Counted from the first letter of the stretch, positions 45,326-57,593 are shown. The stretch: 64,000 nt of DNA from JAICND01 sp040905905 (GCA_040905905.1 JBBDQN010000031.1:1-64000), one strand, 5' to 3'. Notes: generated from the letters alone by a model not told the origin. Numbers and translations: made by a program.

Positions 45326-46564
45326 CTATACGCTCGGCAGCTGCGGCGTCGCGTTCATCGACCGGTAGAGGGCGTCGCGGAGGGCTATCTCGCGCGGGTC
45401 GTCGAACAGCCGGAACCCGGTCCGGTTCATGACGTAGGCGAAGCCGAGCCCGAGATCCGGATCGGCGAACCCGAAGGATCCACCCCCGCCCGGGGTCCCA
45501 TACGCCAGGCCTTCGCCGGTTCCGAAGCGGAAGCGGGGGAACGGTTTGACATAACCCAGGGAGAACAAGGACTCGATCCCTAGCACCACATCTTCACGTC
45601 CGCCGGAAGGTGCCGCCGCTGCTTGGCTCAGAGCCGCCAACGTCGAAGCGGCTAGTCCCAGACGTTTCCCTCCTGTGGCGAATTCGCCGTAGGCGCCGGC
45701 GATGGCCCGGGCAGAGCCCACCCCGTTGGCGGCCGGAATCTCCACCTCGAGGACGTCGCGCCGGTTGTAGTTATCGAGGAACCCCAGGATGCGCGGGTTG
45801 CCAAAGGTCTTGTAGGTGATGCTGCGAGGGTTGAGAAACCCCAGCACGAACTTGACTGGGAACTCATGGAGATGGAGCAACATTTCGGGGGGTTTGAAGG
45901 CATGAAAGCGAGCCAGACGTTGGTCGCCGACATTGTCCGGCAGTCCGATGTAGAACTCGATTCCCAAGGGCTCGGCGATCTCGTCGGCAAAGAACCGACC
46001 GAGGCTCCGATGTTGCGGATCAACCCGACGAATCAGTTCACCTTCGTACCAGCCCAGGCTGATCCCGTGGTAACCCTGGCGAGTCCCCGGGTCCCAGGCC
46101 GGCGCCTGGTCGGCGATGACCGCCGCCACCCGGTCGAGGTCGGCCAGATCCTCCAACTCGAAGGGCTGATCGATGGCGCAGAGACCCGCCTGATGCGATA
46201 AAAGTTGGCGGACGGTGATGGCTAGTTTCCCGTTGGCGGCGAACTCGGGCCAATAGCTCGAAACGGGAGCGTCGAAGTCGATCAAACCTCTGGTGTGAGC
46301 CAGGGCGACAGCCATCGCCGCCATGCCTTTGGTGGTCGAAGCCACCGGGACGATGGTGTCGATGTCCCAGGGTGCCTTGGAGTATCCGTCTCGATAACCC
46401 CCCCACAGGTCGACGATCTTGCGACCGTCTCTATAAGCGGCGCAGGCGGCGCCGATCTCATGCCTTTTGATGAAGTTGGCCCTGAAAGCGTCGGCGACCC
46501 GTCCGTAGCCTTCGTCGACATCACCCTGGACCAGGTCCATCGGCACCGCGACCTTGAGTACCAC
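45326..46564 (-). CDS. beta-lactamase-family serine hydrolase (esterase EstB-like)
   Basis: A 412-aa penicillin-binding-protein-like hydrolase without signal peptide. The nucleophile motif is VPVASTTKGMAAMAVAL (SxxK) near residue 80, the tyrosine motif region is YHGISLGWYEGELIRR near 165, and YGTPGGGGSFGFADPDLGLGFAYVMN near the end stands for the third motif. These class C-like esterases hydrolyse small esters or peptides in the cytoplasm. No substrate clue comes from neighbours. The start is ATG at 46564, with an internal ATG 8 codons later. Confidence 0.85.
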   Translation of the reverse strand: MVLKVAVPMDLVQGDVDEGYGRVADAFRANFIKRHEIGAACAAYRDGRKIVDLWGGYRDGYSKAPWDIDTIVPVASTTKGMAAMAVALAHTRGLIDFDAPVSSYWPEFAANGKLAITVRQLLSHQAGLCAIDQPFELEDLADLDRVAAVIADQAPAWDPGTRQGYHGISLGWYEGELIRRVDPQHRSLGRFFADEIAEPLGIEFYIGLPDNVGDQRLARFHAFKPPEMLLHLHEFPVKFVLGFLNPRSITYKTFGNPRILGFLDNYNRRDVLEVEIPAANGVGSARAIAGAYGEFATGGKRLGLAASTLAALSQAAAAPSGGREDVVLGIESLFSLGYVKPFPRFRFGTGEGLAYGTPGGGGSFGFADPDLGLGFAYVMNRTGFRLFDDPREIALRDALYRSMNATPQLPSV

Positions 46565-46620
46565 CGACTTCCTTCCGGAGTGTCGACATGTTGTAGCCGG
46601 AATCAGCCGACCGCGCCGAC

Positions 46621-47775
46621 TCAGACCTGGGCGAGTGCCTTCTCCAGATCCTCGATGAGGTCCTCGGCATCCTCCAACCCCACCGACAGACGCACCAACC
46701 CGTCAGTGATGCCAACCCGGGCCCGGTCCTTGGCAGACATTTCGCTGTGGGTCATCGTCACCGGATGGGTGATGATCGACTCGACCGCTCCCAGGTTTTC
46801 GGCCAGGGTCCACAACTCCACCGACCGCATGAGTCTTTTGCCGGCGTCGATTCCACCCTCGACTTCGAACCAGGCCATCGCCCCGAACCCGCTCGCCTGC
46901 CGATTGGCAAGATCGTGTTGGGGGAACGACTCCAATCCCGGATAACCCACCGTGGTCACTTTGGGATGCGCTTGCAGGAAGCGCGCAACCTCGAGGGCGT
47001 TGGCCGACTGGCGATCCATCCGTTCAGAGAGAGTCTTGACGCCTTGTAGCGTCAACCAGGCGACAAAGGGCGACATGATCGACCCCGCCGACTTCTGCAT
47101 GAACTTGAGCTCGTCAAGATGTTCGGTTGTGGCAGCCACCACCGCTCCTCCCAATGTGGCGTTGTGCCCATCGAGGTATTTGGTCGTCGAGTGAATGGCC
47201 AGGTCGGCCCCCATCTCGAGGGGCCGCTGGTAGTAGGGGGTGAGGAAGGTGTTGTCGACGGCATGGACCGCTCCGCTCTCGCGGGCAATCTCGGAGACGG
47301 CGGTGAGGTCGGTGAGCTTGAGGGTGGGGTTGGCCGGAGTCTCGGTGAAGATGAGCCTGGTGTTGGCGCCGACAGCCGCGGCTACCTTGTCGGGGTCGGA
47401 CGTGTCGACGAAGCTGAAGTCGACTCCGAAACGTGACAGCACCCGGGTGGCAAAGCGATGGGTGCCCCCATAGACGACGTCGGAGACGATGGCGTGTTGG
47501 CCCTCACCCAGGAAGCACATCATCACCGCCGCCGTGGCGGCCATACCCGAGGCGTAGGCGGCCGCACCCACTCCTTCTTCCAGGTTGGCCATCTTCTCCT
47601 CGAAGGCGGCCACCGTCGGGTTGGATGACCGGCTGTAGGAGTATCCCCGCGCCATGTACTCCTCGACCGACTCCTGAGCGAAGGTTGTTGCCTGGTGGAT
47701 GGGCGTCAGGACGGCGCCTGTGGTGGGGTCGGGGGTCACCCCTGCATGCACCTGTCTGGTTCGGAAGCCTGCCAT
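46621..47775 (-). CDS. cystathionine gamma-synthase/lyase-family PLP enzyme
   Basis: A 384-aa Cys/Met-metabolism PLP enzyme. RTRQVHAGVTPDPTTGAVLTPIHQATTFAQ is the typical start, YSRSSNPT and ASGMAATAAV supply phosphate and substrate contacts, VDNTFLTPYYQRPLEMGADLAIHSTTKYLDGHN contains the cofactor aspartate and Schiff-base lysine, and LSVGLEDAEDLIEDLEKAL closes. It could be cystathionine gamma-synthase, gamma-lyase or methionine gamma-lyase; sequence alone does not decide. ATG at 47775 leaves a 2-bp gap to the cation-exchanger stop. Confidence 0.9.
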   Translation of the reverse strand: MAGFRTRQVHAGVTPDPTTGAVLTPIHQATTFAQESVEEYMARGYSYSRSSNPTVAAFEEKMANLEEGVGAAAYASGMAATAAVMMCFLGEGQHAIVSDVVYGGTHRFATRVLSRFGVDFSFVDTSDPDKVAAAVGANTRLIFTETPANPTLKLTDLTAVSEIARESGAVHAVDNTFLTPYYQRPLEMGADLAIHSTTKYLDGHNATLGGAVVAATTEHLDELKFMQKSAGSIMSPFVAWLTLQGVKTLSERMDRQSANALEVARFLQAHPKVTTVGYPGLESFPQHDLANRQASGFGAMAWFEVEGGIDAGKRLMRSVELWTLAENLGAVESIITHPVTMTHSEMSAKDRARVGITDGLVRLSVGLEDAEDLIEDLEKALAQV

Positions 47776-47777
47776 CC

Positions 47778-49097
47778 TCAATCCTCTGCCAGTAGTTCGT
47801 TGATCGGTTTGCGCAAACCGTCGATGACCATCCGGCTCAGCAACCGCCAGTTGCGAGAGATCACCCAGGCGGCGGCGGCGAGGAAGACTATCCCCACCGC
47901 GACCCGACCAATCGGGTTCTCCCCGGCATCGAGGATCAACGAAACATAGATCGACTCGGCGAGCTGGGCGACGAACAATCCGAACAGCACCCACGCCTCC
48001 TTCCGGTCCATGCTACGGCTCGACAACACCGCCACCGCAAACACCGACTGAGCGGCGGTGACGAACAACTCAGCTTGTTGTTCGGGGCCGAGAGGGAGTC
48101 CGCCCGACGAGAAGGCGTTCCGCCCGATCGAAGAGGAGATCACAAAAACCAGGGGGAGCGTGCCAACCAACAGGGTCCACTGGTTGACCTTGGAGGAGAC
48201 CAGGGCACCGAGGCCGGTCGAAGCCTGGAGTCGCCAGGCGAAGAGGGCGGCGACCAACAGCTCGGGTGACTCCGACGCCAACGGAGCCAGCCACTTAACG
48301 AGGAGGAACTCGGGGATGTCGTATGCCTGACCGAGCTCGACCAGGCTCTCGGCGAAGGGTTCCGCTACCGCCAGGATGACTCCGGCGGCGATGATGAAGA
48401 AGGCGATGTTCAAAGTCCGTCGGGTCCGGGTGGGCAGTTGGCCTACCAGCGCGGCCGGTCCGACGAGGTGGGGGATCCCGGCCGGGGCTCTTGACAGCCT
48501 CATCAGGTAACCGACATAGATGGCGACCAAGACAATGGCGTCGACAAGGGTGAGGCTGCTGCGGAGAGGTAGGAAGAGGCCGTAGATGGTGGCCAGGCTG
48601 AGGAAAGCGATATCGACCGACTGGATGGGCTTCAGCACCACCTCATCTTTGTTGGCGCCTCCAACCAAGCCTTGGGTGGCGACCCGTAGTCTCCGGATCC
48701 GCCAGGTGGCCAACAAGACAACGAGCGGCCACCCAAAACCGATCAGAAGCTGGTTGCCTCCAGTCATGTTGGCCAGGGCGTTGGGTGCCTGGGAGAGATC
48801 GGTTCCGGCCTTCCAGGCGAACACGAAGTCGACCGCATACTCGGGGAGGACGGCGATCAGGGCCAGGAGGGCCAGGGCCAGGCCACCGGAGATGTCGAGT
48901 TGGACGATCTCGGCCGCCCAGGAGAGCATGAACGCCGCGCCGACGATGGCGACTCCGAAGAGGAGGGCGCCCAGGACCGGGTCCGCATGGGTCCCGGTCA
49001 CCCGGATGTAGACCCCCGGGACCATGGCCGCCAGGGCGAGGATCACATAGAAGATCTCGCGACCGGTGTGGAGTTCGGCGTCTTTGAGCTCGGTCAT
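47778..49097 (-). CDS. sodium/calcium exchanger-family cation antiporter
   Basis: A 439-aa membrane protein with about eleven helices and the two inverted alpha-repeats of the CaCA superfamily: LLALIAVLPEYAVDFVFAWKAG near residue 75 and LVKWLAPLASESPELLVAALFAWR near 290, both with the ion-binding glutamate after proline. It exchanges Ca2+ or another cation for Na+ or H+. ATG at 49097 is chosen, since the longer frame up to 49364 is a shadow of the divergently placed GNAT gene. It is followed by the cystathionine-type gene with a 2-bp gap. Confidence 0.85.
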   Translation of the reverse strand: MTELKDAELHTGREIFYVILALAAMVPGVYIRVTGTHADPVLGALLFGVAIVGAAFMLSWAAEIVQLDISGGLALALLALIAVLPEYAVDFVFAWKAGTDLSQAPNALANMTGGNQLLIGFGWPLVVLLATWRIRRLRVATQGLVGGANKDEVVLKPIQSVDIAFLSLATIYGLFLPLRSSLTLVDAIVLVAIYVGYLMRLSRAPAGIPHLVGPAALVGQLPTRTRRTLNIAFFIIAAGVILAVAEPFAESLVELGQAYDIPEFLLVKWLAPLASESPELLVAALFAWRLQASTGLGALVSSKVNQWTLLVGTLPLVFVISSSIGRNAFSSGGLPLGPEQQAELFVTAAQSVFAVAVLSSRSMDRKEAWVLFGLFVAQLAESIYVSLILDAGENPIGRVAVGIVFLAAAAWVISRNWRLLSRMVIDGLRKPINELLAED

Positions 49098-49170
49098 GCG
49101 GTCGGAGATTGTAAGGGTGGCCCCGAACTTGGCGTAATGGGGGTTGACGAGGACCGGCTTGCCACCGGGG

Positions 49171-49629
49171 CTAGGGGGCCGAAAGGTCGTAGCGGTAGAC
49201 GTTTGTGTCGCGTTTCTCGAAGCCGATCCGCTGGTACAGGCTGTTGGCAGTTTCGCGTCTCGGCCGCGAGGTGAGGTCAACGCTGATTGCGCCGAGATGG
49301 CGGGCCCGGTCGAGCATGACCCAGGTGAGCGCCTCGCCGACCCCTTGGCCGCGTCTGGTTTCATCGACGATTACGTCCTCGATCCAGGCACGCAACCCGG
49401 TTGGGATGCGGAAGGTGACGAGCGTCGAGACGCCGACAATCGTGCCCAGGTCGTCGCGGGCGATGAATTGGTTGATGGCCGGGGAGGCGAGCATCTCCGC
49501 TACCTGTTCGCGGGAAGGCGACAGGTTGGAGCGCGACAGCTGAGGCACCAACTGTTCGAGGGCGGAGGTGAGCTCATCAGCGTCGGCGGACGAGGCGGGC
49601 GATACGGTTACGGCCATCGGGACGATCAT
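49171..49629 (-). CDS. GNAT-family N-acetyltransferase
   Basis: A 152-aa single GNAT domain: TVSPASSADADELTSALEQLVPQLS at the N-terminus, the acetyl-CoA pyrophosphate loop ETRRGQGVGEALTWVMLDRARHLGAISVDLTSRPRRETANSLYQRIGFEKRDTNVYRYDL. The final NSLYQRIGF stretch is the classic C-terminal strand-helix. The acceptor is unknown; RimI-like or aminoglycoside-type small-molecule acetylation are both possible. Start ATG 49629, or 49617. It is divergent from the MarR gene across 56 bp that contain an operator-like repeat. Confidence 0.85.
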   Translation of the reverse strand: MIVPMAVTVSPASSADADELTSALEQLVPQLSRSNLSPSREQVAEMLASPAINQFIARDDLGTIVGVSTLVTFRIPTGLRAWIEDVIVDETRRGQGVGEALTWVMLDRARHLGAISVDLTSRPRRETANSLYQRIGFEKRDTNVYRYDLSAP

Positions 49630-49656
49630 GGCACCGGCCGCTATCGACCTAGGTAG

Positions 49657-49682
49657 TTTCCTCAGCTAATATTTTCCTTAGC
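49657..49682. promoter_or_regulatory. operator-like repeat upstream of marR
   Basis: TTTCCTCAGC (49657-49666) and TTTCCTTAGC (49673-49682) are a 16-bp-spaced direct repeat in an AT-rich pocket, and GCTAA (49665-49669) with TTAGC (49678-49682) form an inverted repeat within it. It ends 3 bp before the GTG of the MarR gene, where an autorepressor would block transcription and translation of the marR-MFS operon. Confidence 0.5.
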
Positions 49683-49685
49683 GAA

Positions 49686-50132
49686 GTGCCTACCAGGACC
49701 CTGACCACCAACGAACTCTCCTCCCGTCTCCGTCAAGCGGTGGCGCGGCTCCAACGGATCCTTCGTCAGCAGGCCATGGGTGGGCTCAACCTCACCCAGA
49801 TCTCGTGTCTGGCCACTATTGGAAGGGAAGGTCCAATCCCCTTGGGAGAGGTCGCCAACCGCGAGAACCTCTCCGCACCCTTCATGACCAAAATTGTCAC
49901 CAAGTTGGAAGATCTCGGGCTCGTCAAACGAACCACGGTCCCGGGTGACCGCCGGGTGAGCTTGGTCTCCACCACCCCCTCAGGGAAGGCATTGCTGGAA
50001 GAGGTCCGCACCCGCCGGACCGCCTATCTCAACCGCCGGTTGTCGGGACTCGACCCTGCCGAGATCGAGGCCCTCATCGCGGCCATGCCCATCCTCGAGC
50101 GGTTGGCATCGGAGGACGAACCACCCCAATGA
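49686..50132 (+). CDS. MarR-family transcriptional regulator
   Basis: A 148-aa winged-helix regulator: LRQAVARLQRILRQQAMGGLNLTQISCLATIGREGPIPLGEVANRENLSAPFMTKIVTKLEDLGLVKRTTVPGDRRVSLVSTTPSGKALL contains the recognition helix and DRR wing of MarR proteins, flanked by dimerisation helices. It starts with GTG. It overlaps the MFS gene by ATGA, the classic ligand-responsive repressor/exporter pair. It probably binds the repeat just upstream; the inducer is unknown. Confidence 0.9.
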   Translation: MPTRTLTTNELSSRLRQAVARLQRILRQQAMGGLNLTQISCLATIGREGPIPLGEVANRENLSAPFMTKIVTKLEDLGLVKRTTVPGDRRVSLVSTTPSGKALLEEVRTRRTAYLNRRLSGLDPAEIEALIAAMPILERLASEDEPPQ

Positions 50133-51358
50133 CAACCCTGGCGACGGGGATCGGCGAGACCTTCCGATCGCTCCACATCCGCAACTTCCGACTCTTCTTC
50201 CTCGGCCAGTTCCTCTCCCAGACCGGGACCTGGATGACGATGGTTGCCCAGACTCTCCTCATGCTCGACCTCAACGCCTCCGGGGTCTTGCTCGGTGTTC
50301 TGGCTGCCTGCCAGTTCGGGCCGATACTGCTACTCGGGGCCTGGACCGGCACCCTGGCCGACCGCTACGACAAACGCCGGCTCCTTCTGTTCACCCAGGC
50401 CGGGGCGATGTTGCAGTCGCTTGTCTTGGGAATCGTGGTTCTCACCGGGCAGGCGTCGGTGGGCGTCATCCTGGCCATGGCAACAGTGCAGGGAATCCTC
50501 ACCGCCTTCGACAATCCATCTCGAAGGGCTTTCGTCGTGGAGATGGTCCCTGCGTCCCACGTTTCCAATGCCGTCAGTCTCAACAGCACCGTGATGACCG
50601 GCTCCAGGGTTGTGGGTCCGGCATTGGCCGGCCTTCTCATCCTCTGGGTGGGTTATGCCTGGGTGTTTCTAATCGACGCCATTAGCTACGTCGCGGTATT
50701 GGCCGCATTGTGGTCCATGCGTCCGGATGAGCTTTTCCCATCTCCGCAGACCCCCCGCAGCCGCGGTCAGATCCGCCAGGGACTTCGATACGTGTTTTCG
50801 CAGCGTGATCTCTACGTTCCCATGGTGATGATGGCGATCATCGGGACGCTCGCCTTCAACTTCGCGGTGACAACCCCGTTGCTCGTGACCGGACCCTTGG
50901 GCGGCAGCCGCCAGGCCTACACATGGGTGTTCTCGGTCATGAGCCTGGCCGCTGTCATCGGCGCCCTGGCCACCGCCCGCCGTATAACCGTCCCCACCAT
51001 CCACGTTGTTGGGTCAACTGTTCTGTTCGGGATCGGCATGGTGGTGATGGCGCTTGCTCCTCAGCTCTGGGTGGTCTACCCGGCCGCCCTGATCGTGGGT
51101 TTGGGGAGCATCGGTTTCATGACCTCGTCGACGGCGCTTGTCCAACTACTGGCCGAGCCCGGCTACCGCGGCAGGGTCCTTTCGTTGCAGGCCATGGTCT
51201 TTCTCGGCACCACCCCGATCGGAGGTCCCGTCGTGGGTTGGGTGGCGGACACACTTGGCCCGCGGTCGGCGGTGTTGCTCGGCGCCATCGCCTGTTTTGC
51301 GGCGGCGGGTTGGGGTCATCTGGTCTGGAGACGAAGGTCCTCCGTCGCTTTGGCCTAA
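50129..51358 (+). CDS. MFS exporter (MFS_3 family)
   Basis: A 409-aa twelve-helix major facilitator: FRSLHIRNFRLFFLGQFLSQTGTWMTMVAQTLLML begins helix 1, GTLADRYDKRRLLLFTQ is motif A, and NPSRRAFVVEMVPASHVSNAVSLNSTVMTGSRVVGPALAGL is the segment typical of the enterobactin-exporter-like family. It lacks the long C-terminal soluble domain seen in the paralog at 24401. With MarR control, export of a toxic compound or antibiotic is likely. Start ATG overlaps marR by 4 bp. Confidence 0.88.
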   Translation: MTTLATGIGETFRSLHIRNFRLFFLGQFLSQTGTWMTMVAQTLLMLDLNASGVLLGVLAACQFGPILLLGAWTGTLADRYDKRRLLLFTQAGAMLQSLVLGIVVLTGQASVGVILAMATVQGILTAFDNPSRRAFVVEMVPASHVSNAVSLNSTVMTGSRVVGPALAGLLILWVGYAWVFLIDAISYVAVLAALWSMRPDELFPSPQTPRSRGQIRQGLRYVFSQRDLYVPMVMMAIIGTLAFNFAVTTPLLVTGPLGGSRQAYTWVFSVMSLAAVIGALATARRITVPTIHVVGSTVLFGIGMVVMALAPQLWVVYPAALIVGLGSIGFMTSSTALVQLLAEPGYRGRVLSLQAMVFLGTTPIGGPVVGWVADTLGPRSAVLLGAIACFAAAGWGHLVWRRRSSVALA

Positions 51359-51367
51359 CGTCGAAGG

Positions 51368-53262
<1,895 letters not shown>

Positions 53263-53266
<4 letters not shown>

Positions 53267-54501
53267 CAAACTCGGGCAGGGTCAACGTTTTGTCGATCGT
53301 CCTGGCCGGGGGTGAGGGCAAGCGGCTTATGCCCCTTACCCGCGACCGGGCCAAACCGGCAGTTCCCTTTGGGGGCCACTACCGGCTGATCGACTTTGCC
53401 CTTTCCAACCTGGTCAACGGGGGCCAACGCAGGATCGTGGTCCTAACTCAGTACAAGAGCCACTCACTCAATGTCCACCTGTCCCGCACGTGGCGGATGT
53501 CGACCTTGCTTGGCAACTACGTGACCTCGGTTCCCGCCCAGATGCGTCTGGGGCAAAGGTGGTTTCTCGGATCGGCCGACGCCCTCTATCAAAACCTGAA
53601 CCTGGTCGAAGACGCCGATCCGGACTACATGTTCGTCTTTGGAGCCGATCACATCTACCGGATGGATCCGATGCAGTTACTCGATCATCACCTCAAATCA
53701 GGGGCAGGGGTGACCGTGGCCGGTATTCGGGTGCCGATCGAGGAGGCGTCCCAATTCGGAGTTATCGAACGAGGCGCCAGCACCCGAATCGAGAGCTGGC
53801 GGGAAAAACCGTCCGATCCCCGCCCGGTTCCCGAAGACCAGACCAAGGCTCTGGTGTCCATGGGCAACTACGTCTTCACCACCAAGGCACTGCTCGACCA
53901 GCTTGCCCTCGACGCCGAGGATGAAAGTTCGCGCCACGACATCGGTGGCAATCTCATCCCGCGGATGGTGGACGCCGGTCAGGCCGAGGTCTACGACTTC
54001 ATCCACAATGAGGTGCCAGGGGTGAGCGATCGGGAACGGGGTTACTGGCGCGACGTGGGAAACCTCGACTCCTACTACGACGCCCACCTCGACCTGGTTG
54101 CCACCGAACCGGTGTTCAACCTCTACAACGACGATTGGCCAATTTTCACCGCCAGCCATACCGCTCCTCCTGCCAAGGTGGTCGCGGTCGAAAAACACGG
54201 TCCGGGCCAGGTCGCCGACTCGATACTCTCCAACGGGGTCATCCTCTCCGGTGCCTATGTCCGCAACTCAGTCTTATCACCCGGAGTGCGGGTGGAAGCT
54301 GGAGCGATAGTGGAGAACTCGATCCTCCTCAACAACGTCCACATTGGCTCCGGGGCGACGGTGCGCAAAACGATCGTCGACAAGAACGTTGATGTTCCTC
54401 CGGGCTATGCGATCGGGACCGACCACGAGCGCGATCGGGTGCGGTTCACCATCTCTCCAGGCGGCATCGTCGCTGTGGCCAAAGGTGAGTTGATCGTCTA
54501 G
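53263..54501 (+). CDS. glgC: glucose-1-phosphate adenylyltransferase
   Basis: A 412-aa ADP-glucose pyrophosphorylase, the first committed step of glycogen synthesis. [42 protein letters not shown] is the N-terminal nucleotide-binding block, [14 protein letters not shown] and [15 protein letters not shown] are mid-protein signatures, and a left-handed beta-helix at the C-terminus ([38 protein letters not shown]) is the regulatory domain. GTG start overlaps the glgB stop. Its stop overlaps the convergent glgX gene by 4 bp. Confidence 0.97.
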
Positions 54502-56492
54502 GCGGTCCAGCGGGCCACCACCAGCCCGAACGGTCCCACTTCGACGGTTGCACCAATCCCGGCGACAGTATCGGCCGTGTCCACCACCAATGACCATGCC
54601 TGCCCTTGCAAACGATCGGGCAGGGTGAAACCTTGCCGGTCCGGTCGGCTATTGAAGAAGAAGAGGAACGAGGAGTCGGGGGGATCACAGACCGATCCGT
54701 TGAGGAAAGCCGCCAGGGTGTGAGCGTGGCTCAGTTCCCAATCGGTACGGTCCATCTCGGCGCCGTCGGAACGCAGCCAGATCACCTCGGGTTGACGGCG
54801 CAGCACAGGATGGCGGTGGCGAAGCTCCGCCAGTTTCTGGGTAAAAGTGATCCGCTCCCAATCCATCGCCTCCCAGTCGAGCCAGGAGACCGCGTTGTCC
54901 TGGCAATAGGCGTTGTTGTTGCCGGCCTGGGTACGGCCGAGCTCATCTCCGCCCAACAACATCGGCACCCCCTTGGCCAAGATCAGCGTGGCTAGGAAAG
55001 TGTGTGCTCTGGTCTTTCTGCGGGCCACGATGGCCGGATCAAGGGTGGGGCCCTCGGCTCCCGAGTTCCAGGACCTGTTGTGACTCTCACCGTCGCGGTT
55101 GTGCTCGTGGTTGGCTTCGTTGTGTTTGTGGTTGTAGGAGACCAGGTCGGACAATGTGAAGCCGTCGTGGGCGGTGATGAAGTTGATGGAGGCCGTCGAA
55201 CCCCTCTCACCGAAGATGTCTGAGCTGCCTGCGAACCGGCGAGCGAAGCCCTTCACCATGCCGTCGGCATTGCGCCAGAAATCGCGCACGTCATCCCGGA
55301 ACTTCCCGTTCCATTCTCGCCAGCCGGCGGGGAAGCGGCCGAGCTGGTAGCCGTCGGGGCCCAGGTCCCACGGCTCGGCGATCAACTTCAACTTCGAAAG
55401 AATCGGGTCGGCGGCCACCGCTTGGAAGAAGGGTGCCTCGGCTGCGGGGGCACGCCCGAGGGCTACCGCCAGGTCGAAACGAAACCCGTCGACATGCATC
55501 TCCGTTGCCCAGTATCGGAGCGAGTCAATCGACAGTTGCAGTGCCCACGGTCGGGACTGGTCGACCGTGTTGCCGGTTCCGGTCACGTCCGTGTACCGGC
55601 GGGGATCGGCCGGGTCGAGCCGATAGAAACCAGGATTGTCGAGGCCGCGGTAACAAAGGGTGGGGCCGAGATGGTTGCCCTCGGCCGTGTGGTTGTAGAC
55701 CACGTCGAGGATCACTTCGATCCCGGCCTGATGCAAGGTCTTGACCATTTCTTTGAACTCCGCGATCGGGTCTGGGCCCGCCGAGTACGCGGGATTGGGA
55801 GCGAACCACCCGATGGTCGAATACCCCCAGTAGTTGGTGAGCCCGCGGCGGGCAAGCGACGGTTCGGCCACTGAATAATGAACGGGCAACAACTCCAGGG
55901 CCGTGACCCGGAGCGCTATCAGATGTTCGATGATCGGCGGACTGGCGACGCCGACGTAAGTACCGCGCAGTTCCTGTGGTACTGCCGGATGACGCATCGT
56001 CAGCCCGCGCACATGGGTCTCGTAGATCAGGGAGTTTTCCCAGGCTGTGCCGGGAGGTTCGTCGTCGTTCCAATGGAACTCGGTGGCGTTGACAACCGAC
56101 CGGGGGACGAAGGGGGCGCTGTCACGGCCATCCGGTTCATCCCCCCTGCGAGCCCGGTGGGTGACCAGGGAGGGATCGGGATGAAGACCACCTCGGACCT
56201 GGCGAGCGTAGGGATCGAGAAGCAACTTGGCCGGGTTGGTGAGCACCCCGGACGCAGGCTCCCAGCGCCCGTGAACCCGATACCCGTACTCGCTTCTCGG
56301 GCCGGCCTCATCGGTTAGTCCGGAGAAGAGACCGGAACCCGCCGCCGGAAGGTCGACCCTCTGCTCCCCGTCGGGTGTGAAGAGGCACAACTCGACTCGC
56401 TCGGCGTGGGGTGCCCGCAGCGTGAAGTTGACACCAGAAGGAGTCACGGACGCCCCGGACAGACCGGGGTCACCGGGGCGCATCGCTGTCAT
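54498..56492 (-). CDS. glgX: glycogen debranching enzyme GlgX
   Basis: A 664-aa GH13/CBM48 debranching enzyme (isoamylase type). CBM48 at 10-110 ([26 protein letters not shown]), then [25 protein letters not shown] and [33 protein letters not shown], which are GlgX-specific. Catalytic residues are in [13 protein letters not shown] (Asp), [16 protein letters not shown] (Glu) and [24 protein letters not shown] (Asp). It removes short branches from phosphorylase-limited glycogen. It faces glgC and probably shares a transcript with the lysozyme-like gene 21 bp upstream. Confidence 0.96.
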   Translation of the reverse strand: MTAMRPGDPGLSGASVTPSGVNFTLRAPHAERVELCLFTPDGEQRVDLPAAGSGLFSGLTDEAGPRSEYGYRVHGRWEPASGVLTNPAKLLLDPYARQVRGGLHPDPSLVTHRARRGDEPDGRDSAPFVPRSVVNATEFHWNDDEPPGTAWENSLIYETHVRGLTMRHPAVPQELRGTYVGVASPPIIEHLIALRVTALELLPVHYSVAEPSLARRGLTNYWGYSTIGWFAPNPAYSAGPDPIAEFKEMVKTLHQAGIEVILDVVYNHTAEGNHLGPTLCYRGLDNPGFYRLDPADPRRYTDVTGTGNTVDQSRPWALQLSIDSLRYWATEMHVDGFRFDLAVALGRAPAAEAPFFQAVAADPILSKLKLIAEPWDLGPDGYQLGRFPAGWREWNGKFRDDVRDFWRNADGMVKGFARRFAGSSDIFGERGSTASINFITAHDGFTLSDLVSYNHKHNEANHEHNRDGESHNRSWNSGAEGPTLDPAIVARRKTRAHTFLATLILAKGVPMLLGGDELGRTQAGNNNAYCQDNAVSWLDWEAMDWERITFTQKLAELRHRHPVLRRQPEVIWLRSDGAEMDRTDWELSHAHTLAAFLNGSVCDPPDSSFLFFFNSRPDRQGFTLPDRLQGQAWSLVVDTADTVAGIGATVEVGPFGLVVARWTA

Positions 56493-56513
56493 GAGGCGAC
56501 CGTCACCAACCGA

Positions 56514-57593
56514 TCAGGGTTGGCAGCTCCACGCCGCCCAGGAGGGCTTGCCCCGACTCTCGTAATAGCTCACCAGCCACCAGGCGGAGGCGACGTTAGG
56601 CACGGGTTCGAAGGCGCTGGCGCCGCTGTACCCGGCTTTGACCGAGGCCACCGCCCAGGTGCCGGGGATGAACTGGAACAACCCGGAGGCTCCCGAATAG
56701 GGGTTGTAGGCATCGGGCCTACCGCGGCTTTCGCAGTCGATCACAGCCAGGGCATCGTTGACCATATTGGCCGGGAAGTAGTCGGCGACGAGAGAGCGCC
56801 ATCGTTCCACTGTGGGCCGGAAGACGCGGGTCCCACCACCGCCAGGGGCGGTCGTGGTGGTCCCGCCCGAGGATGGGGGTCTGGTGGTCGTGGTCGTGGA
56901 AGCTTGTTGTTCCTTCTTTTCCCGCTCGGCGGCGATGGCCCGGGCCCGAGCCGCTTCGTCGAGAGCTTCCCGATACTGGGTGTCTGCTGCCCGGGCCGAG
57001 GAGATGGCTGCGGCCACGTCCTCATCTGCGGCGAGGAAGAGTTGCTCGAGGTGGTCTGCCTGGGCGTCCACTTCGAGCTGCAGGGCCTGCACCTGGAAGA
57101 GCTCGATCCGATAACGGTCCTCCAAAGTACGCAGATCACGCTCGGTGACCGTCAAAGAGTTGATTTGAAACAGATCCTCACCCATCAGAATCGCAAATGA
57201 ACTTTGCGCGACGATGGCGCCTTCGAGACTCTTTGAATTGAAGACAATCGCACTCGGCAGAGCGACGGCTTGCATGTACGCGGCGACTGCTCTCTCCCCG
57301 GCCACGGTGTTGGCTAGAAGGAGTTGGGTACCGGTGCGGACGATCCGCTCTCCAAGTTCTTCGAGGTCAGAAGACACATCGCCGAGTTGGATTGACAGGG
57401 CCTGATAACGCTCCATAGCCTCCAACAACTCGAACTCGACTGCATCTCGATTGGCGACAGCAGCACTAACCAAACGGTCGGCGGAGTCTTTGGCCTGGCG
57501 GGCTTCATCCACCGACTGGGCCTGCGCCATCGGAACCAGTGCGACCACTAGCAAACCAACGGTGACGACGGCGGCAGCACGACGGGCGCCCAT
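56514..57593 (-). CDS. secreted coiled-coil protein with lysozyme-like (transglycosylase) domain
   Basis: A 359-aa exported cell-wall protein. Residues 1-25 are a signal peptide ending AQA. About 27-230 are long charged coiled-coil helices like those of NlpC/P60 and RipA-type hydrolases. A Thr/Pro/Gly linker (232-260) follows. The C-terminal lysozyme-like domain (265-359) has VIDCESRGRPDAYNPYSGASGLFQFIPGTWAVASVKAGYSG, with the catalytic glutamate in CES, and closes with WSCQP. It probably cleaves peptidoglycan glycan strands, as in Rpf/SLT enzymes. It precedes glgX by 21 bp. Confidence 0.85.
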   Translation of the reverse strand: MGARRAAAVVTVGLLVVALVPMAQAQSVDEARQAKDSADRLVSAAVANRDAVEFELLEAMERYQALSIQLGDVSSDLEELGERIVRTGTQLLLANTVAGERAVAAYMQAVALPSAIVFNSKSLEGAIVAQSSFAILMGEDLFQINSLTVTERDLRTLEDRYRIELFQVQALQLEVDAQADHLEQLFLAADEDVAAAISSARAADTQYREALDEAARARAIAAEREKKEQQASTTTTTRPPSSGGTTTTAPGGGGTRVFRPTVERWRSLVADYFPANMVNDALAVIDCESRGRPDAYNPYSGASGLFQFIPGTWAVASVKAGYSGASAFEPVPNVASAWWLVSYYESRGKPSWAAWSCQP

